NCBI RefSeq assembly: GCF_024345795.1
Contig: NZ_JAGQBU010000001.1
Location: 182,015 to 246,014 of the forward strand
Source: Synechococcus sp. J7-Johnson
GTDB taxonomy: Bacteria; Cyanobacteriota; Cyanobacteriia; PCC-6307; Cyanobiaceae
Direction: 5' to 3'
Length of the DNA: 64,000 bases
Shown here: positions 60,885-64,000 of the stretch, one piece after another
Layout of the letters: every line of letters begins with the position of its first letter
Position numbering within the stretch: position 1 is the stretch's first letter
Program-made: the position numbers and the translations under genes
The notes under the pieces: model-generated
Database searches by the model: none
What the model was told of the DNA's origin: nothing
What the model saw: only the letters and a program-made list of their open reading frames with translations

Positions 60885-62912
60885 ATGACGCAAGCAGATC
60901 AAACATTTTCAGATACTCAGCATTTTGACCCCAAGGGCAAACTGCCTTCTTCTTACACAACCGAATTCCAGAGGGTGCTTCGCAGGAGCCTCCCGTTCGA
61001 GGACGAGAGAGACTTTGAAGAAGCCAAACGCGGCTTCATCGCTGCACCAGATTACAAGCAGATCATGGCTGACGCAGGCAACGTCGCCTGGGATATGGGC
61101 AGCTATGAGTTTCTTCTGCGCGGCTTCGATAGCGTTTTTGACAGCATCCACCCTTCGTTGCAGCGGCAGGCCATACTCAACATGGCCTATGGCCTATACG
61201 AAGTACTTCCAGATAAGATTTACCAAGTGCGGGGCTTTGATCTCGCCAACATGACCATCTTCAAAGGTGATACGGGCTGGATATTATTCGACGTTCTCAC
61301 CTGCAAGGAAACCGCGCGTGCTGCGCTGAAGCTTGTCAATCAGCATCTTGGCGAGCGGCCGGTGGTGGCTGTTGTCTACTCTCATTCCCACATTGATCAC
61401 TATGGTGGGGTGCGCGGGGTGGTGGATGAGGCCGATGTGAAAAGCGGCAAAGTGCAGGTGATCGCTCCGGTTGGTTTTATGGAACATGCGATCGCGGAAA
61501 ACGTGTACTCTGGCAACGCCATGACCAGACGTGCCTATTTCCAGTACGGATTGTTATTACCACGCAGTCCCTTTGGTCACGTGGATCAGTCCATTGGCAA
61601 GAATGTAGCAGCAGGCAATACAGGGCTGATTGAACCCACTCGATATATCACTCAGGACATTGAAGAGCTGACGATTGATGGCGTCCCGATGGTGTTTCAA
61701 AACACCCCCGGCACAGAAGCGCCCGCCGAAATGAACACCTATTTCCCGGATTGGAAAGCATTCTGGGCAGCGGAAAACATCTGTGGCACCATTCACAACA
61801 TTTATACGCTGCGGGGGACACTGGTGCGGGATGCCCTGGAGTGGTCAAAGAAAATTAGTGAAGCCCTCTATCTGTTTGGGCAGGAAGCGGAGGTCATGTT
61901 CGCCTCCCATAGCTGGCCCCGCTGGGGGAACGATCGGATCCAGGAAGTAATGCGCGTGCAGCGCGATACCTATGCCCACTTGCATAACGAGGTGCTGCAC
62001 CAAGCCAACCAGGGCGTCACGATTAATGAGATCCACAATGTGTATAAGCTGCCCGAAAGTTTGCAGCAACAGTGGCCCGCCCACAGCTACCACGGTTCTG
62101 AGGAACACAACAGCCGGGCGGTGATTAACCGCTACCTGGGCTACTGGGATGCCAATCCCGCCACTCTGATCCCACTGTCACCCAGCGAATCTGCCCCCCT
62201 TTACGTCGAGATGATGGGCGGTTCCGAGAAGATTCTGGCAAAAGGCAAGGAGTTGTACGACCAGGGCTACTACCGGGAAGCGATGGAGATCCTGAACAAG
62301 CTGGTCTATGCCGAACCTCAAAACCAGGCCGTCAAAGACTTGCTGGCGGATGTGTTTGAGCAGATTGGCTACCAGAAAGAAAGCCCCAGTGTCCGCAATA
62401 GTTTCCTGTCCGCTGCCTATGAGCTGCGCAATGGTTTTCCCAGCGGGGTGGCAACAAAGTCGGTAACTCCAGATACGGTTCGCGCCATGTCCACCGAACT
62501 CCTGCTTGACTTCATCGGCATTCGGGTGGATAGCCAGAAGGCGGCAGGGATGAAGTTCACTATCAACTTAGTCACACCCGACAATGGCGAGCAATTTGCG
62601 GTGGAAATGAACAATTCAACCCTCACCAGTATCAAAGACTTCCTGGCGAAGAACCCAGATCTCACTATTACCATCAACCGGAGTGACCTGGAGTTGATCA
62701 TGGCCGGGTTAAGCACATTTCCAGTCATGATCGGCGAAGAGAAAGTTAAGCTAGAGGGTAATCCCTGCGTCTTTGAGCAACTCAAGAGTGTCCTGGTCGA
62801 ATTCACTCCCGACTTCGACATCATGCCGGGCACCCATCCTGCAAAAGCGACAGGCTTATCGGATAAGGATGCTTTTGAGCAGCCTCAGCCAGCCGATACC
62901 TCCGGTGGCTAA
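60885..62912 (+). CDS. Alkylsulfatase, SdsA1/YjcS type (metallo-beta-lactamase fold)
   Basis: 675 residues. N-terminal MBL domain with zinc ligands YSHSHIDHYGG (HxHxDH), followed by VMFASHSWPRWGN. A central dimerisation domain (residues about 420-530) starts KELYDQGYYREAMEILNKLV. A C-terminal SCP2-like sterol-carrier domain ends at 675 (NLVTPDNGEQFAVEMNNSTL). It hydrolyses primary alkyl sulfates such as dodecyl sulfate, releasing sulfate and an alcohol. No signal peptide is seen, although SdsA1 itself is exported. GC content is lower than in the core genes, suggesting transfer from another cyanobacterium or proteobacterium. Followed by a SulP gene 188 bp downstream. Confidence 0.9.
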   Translation: MTQADQTFSDTQHFDPKGKLPSSYTTEFQRVLRRSLPFEDERDFEEAKRGFIAAPDYKQIMADAGNVAWDMGSYEFLLRGFDSVFDSIHPSLQRQAILNMAYGLYEVLPDKIYQVRGFDLANMTIFKGDTGWILFDVLTCKETARAALKLVNQHLGERPVVAVVYSHSHIDHYGGVRGVVDEADVKSGKVQVIAPVGFMEHAIAENVYSGNAMTRRAYFQYGLLLPRSPFGHVDQSIGKNVAAGNTGLIEPTRYITQDIEELTIDGVPMVFQNTPGTEAPAEMNTYFPDWKAFWAAENICGTIHNIYTLRGTLVRDALEWSKKISEALYLFGQEAEVMFASHSWPRWGNDRIQEVMRVQRDTYAHLHNEVLHQANQGVTINEIHNVYKLPESLQQQWPAHSYHGSEEHNSRAVINRYLGYWDANPATLIPLSPSESAPLYVEMMGGSEKILAKGKELYDQGYYREAMEILNKLVYAEPQNQAVKDLLADVFEQIGYQKESPSVRNSFLSAAYELRNGFPSGVATKSVTPDTVRAMSTELLLDFIGIRVDSQKAAGMKFTINLVTPDNGEQFAVEMNNSTLTSIKDFLAKNPDLTITINRSDLELIMAGLSTFPVMIGEEKVKLEGNPCVFEQLKSVLVEFTPDFDIMPGTHPAKATGLSDKDAFEQPQPADTSGG

Positions 62913-63035
62913 TAGAGTTATCGAAATAACGGACATTGCTGAAAAGCAGGATGAATTGAAACAAAGTTGCAAGCATCCAGTATCTGTTTCGGTTTTTGGG
63001 TTAATCCCAATCTCGGTTATTTTCTTCGTGCACTG

Positions 63036-63067
63036 TTCTTCTGGAAAGGACTTTTCTTCTGGAAGGA
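63036..63067 (+). repeat. Imperfect direct repeat upstream of SulP
   Basis: TTCTTCTGGAAAGGA at 63036 and TTCTTCTGGAAGGAA at 63054, 18 bp apart. May reflect slippage or a regulator site; function not evident. Confidence 0.5.
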
Positions 63068-63100
63068 ACAATCTGTCTGGCTGGCATAACCGGGATCCCC

Positions 63101-63760
63101 ATGTCACGTTCACAACTGTCTAAACAACTGCAACCCTCTCCCAACTGGAGAGCCGATGGCAGCGCCGCACTCACCAATACGCTGACGATGATCCCCGATG
63201 CCCTGGCGAATGCCCTGCTGATGGGGGTGAATCCGGTCTATGGCCTGCATGCACTGATGGTGGGAACTCCCCTCGGTGCCCTGGTGAGTGGCTCTGAGTT
63301 CATGACGATTAACGCCACCGGTGCGATGGCAGTGGTCATGGCGGGTGTGCTGGCCGAGTTTGGGCCAGAGCAGCAAGCGTCTGCCCTGGTGACACTAACC
63401 GTTCTGGTTGGGCTGTTTCAGGTCTTACTGGGGCTGTTTCGATTGGATGGCTTTCTCCGCTTTGTCTCCAACGCTGTCCTGACTGGATTTATGAACGGGG
63501 TGGCCGTTGCCATCGTGCTAGGACAACTCGGCAGGTTGACTGGATACAACAGCGAAGCTGGAAATCGTATTACTCAGACTCTCGATCTGCTGCTTCATTT
63601 GAATCAAGTCGATCTTGCAACCACCCTCATTGGTCTGGGCGCGATCGGCCTGATTCTGTTGTTGAGCCGCACTCCACTGAGGCAGTTTAACCTGGTGCTG
63701 GCGCTGCTCCTCATGACAGCGCTGACCGCCCTGTGGCAGTCCGCCTCCAGGGCTGCCTAA
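63101..63760 (+). pseudogene. SulP-type transporter truncated by an IS element
   Basis: 219 residues of an SLC26-like membrane domain: GSAALTNTLTMIPDALANAL (TM1 region), then GSEFMTINATGAMAVVMAG, FLRFVSNAVLTGFMNGVAVA, and LVLALLLMTALTALW. Typical proteins are about 500-570 residues with a C-terminal STAS domain, which is absent. The coding sequence ends in the first bases of an ISAs1-type element (insertion boundary about 63748), with the last codons from IS DNA. It probably belonged with the alkylsulfatase as its sulfate carrier. Confidence 0.8.
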
Positions 63761-64000
63761 AAGTGTGATCAAGCCGTGCCTGGGGCCAGGCTGCCCTCTC
63801 CCAGCGCCAGCATCCGGCTGATGTCATGGGCCACCTCCTGCTGGCCGGCATGGATCGATCGAAAACCGCTCCGGCGCAGCAAGTTCATCACCACCGTGCG
63901 CAGAAATGAAAACAGCGGTGCACCGACGCGGTTCGCGTAACGGTGGGTGTCCTCAGCCAGATGAACATCCCGCACCCAATGCCACTCGTTTTCAATGCTC
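63748..64000 (-). mobile_element. ISAs1-family insertion sequence, one end only
   Basis: Starts with CAGGGCTGCCTAAAAG, which resembles the terminal inverted repeat of ISAs1-type elements and coincides with the abrupt end of SulP homology. It contains a transposase gene running off the window. The other end, and a target duplication, lie outside. Confidence 0.7.
63769..64000 (-). CDS. ISAs1-family transposase, C-terminal part
   Basis: The minus frame is open from the last base and encodes SIENEWHWVRDVHLAEDTHR, then GAPLFSFLRTVVMNLLRRSG, ending EVAHDISRMLALGEGSLAPG. The ENEWHWVxDVHLxED block is the C-terminal DDE-type signature of ISAs1 transposases (Glu of the catalytic triad), and LRxxxxNLLR follows as usual. 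The 5' end is off the window. It looks uninterrupted so far, so the element may be active. Confidence 0.85.
   Translation of the reverse strand, partial: SIENEWHWVRDVHLAEDTHRYANRVGAPLFSFLRTVVMNLLRRSGFRSIHAGQQEVAHDISRMLALGEGSLAPGTA

Overview
The window looks like a high-GC picocyanobacterial chromosome segment (Cyanobium / freshwater Synechococcus type). The basis is gene content, not a database match. It carries sucrose-phosphate synthase with a linked phosphatase, ferredoxin-dependent nitrite reductase nirA, a cyanobacterial NarB-type nitrate reductase, the nrtABCD transporter (NrtC with a fused binding-protein domain), narM and cnaT.

Layout. 1-2.4 kb: 5'-truncated SNF2 helicase and a MOSC protein. 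2.7-5.8 kb: sucrose synthesis operon (SPS, then phosphatase) on the minus strand. 6.2-8.7 kb: peptidoglycan-binding protein, exported choloylglycine-hydrolase-like protein and a frameshifted BrnA-like antitoxin remnant. 8.7-12.2 kb: methylglyoxal-synthase-like/diacylglycerol-kinase fusion, metallophosphoesterase and MoaB. 12.2-20.4 kb: MFS pump divergent from a YdeP-type molybdopterin oxidoreductase, APC permease, transglutaminase-like protein, glutamine-synthetase-family ligase, isochorismatase-like hydrolase and a small exported protein. 20.5-37.3 kb: molybdenum cofactor genes (moaA, mobA), PsiE-like protein, narB, Crp-family regulator, nrtDCBA, narM, cnaT, nirA, a CbiX-type chelatase and cobA. 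This is a nearly self-contained nitrate-to-ammonium module including siroheme supply. 37.3-46.3 kb: housekeeping genes (CsgG-like, cupin, tRNA-CAU, pyrE, ygfZ, TM0106-type nuclease, phosphohexomutase, rdgB, exported HAD phosphatase). 46.2-53.9 kb: AraC regulator, arylsulfatase, formylglycine-generating enzyme, pentapeptide-repeat protein, BASS transporter, DUF1622, DUF202 and a SulP transporter, apparently for sulfate-ester scavenging.

54-64 kb is an accessory zone in decay. It has an intact MscS-like channel, the N-terminal remnant of another, an aldehyde dehydrogenase pseudogene, two membrane-protein genes or fragments, a broken superoxide dismutase, a clearly AT-rich MscS-like channel, a transposase fossil and the 3' remnant of an alkylsulfatase gene. 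An intact alkylsulfatase follows, then a SulP gene cut short by an ISAs1-family element that runs off the window end.

The main themes are: nitrate assimilation with its metal cofactors (MoaA/MoaB/MobA feed NarB and the YdeP-like enzyme; CobA and the chelatase feed NirA); two independent sulfatase plus SulP modules; and an active gene graveyard at the right end. No CRISPR array, rRNA or prophage was seen.
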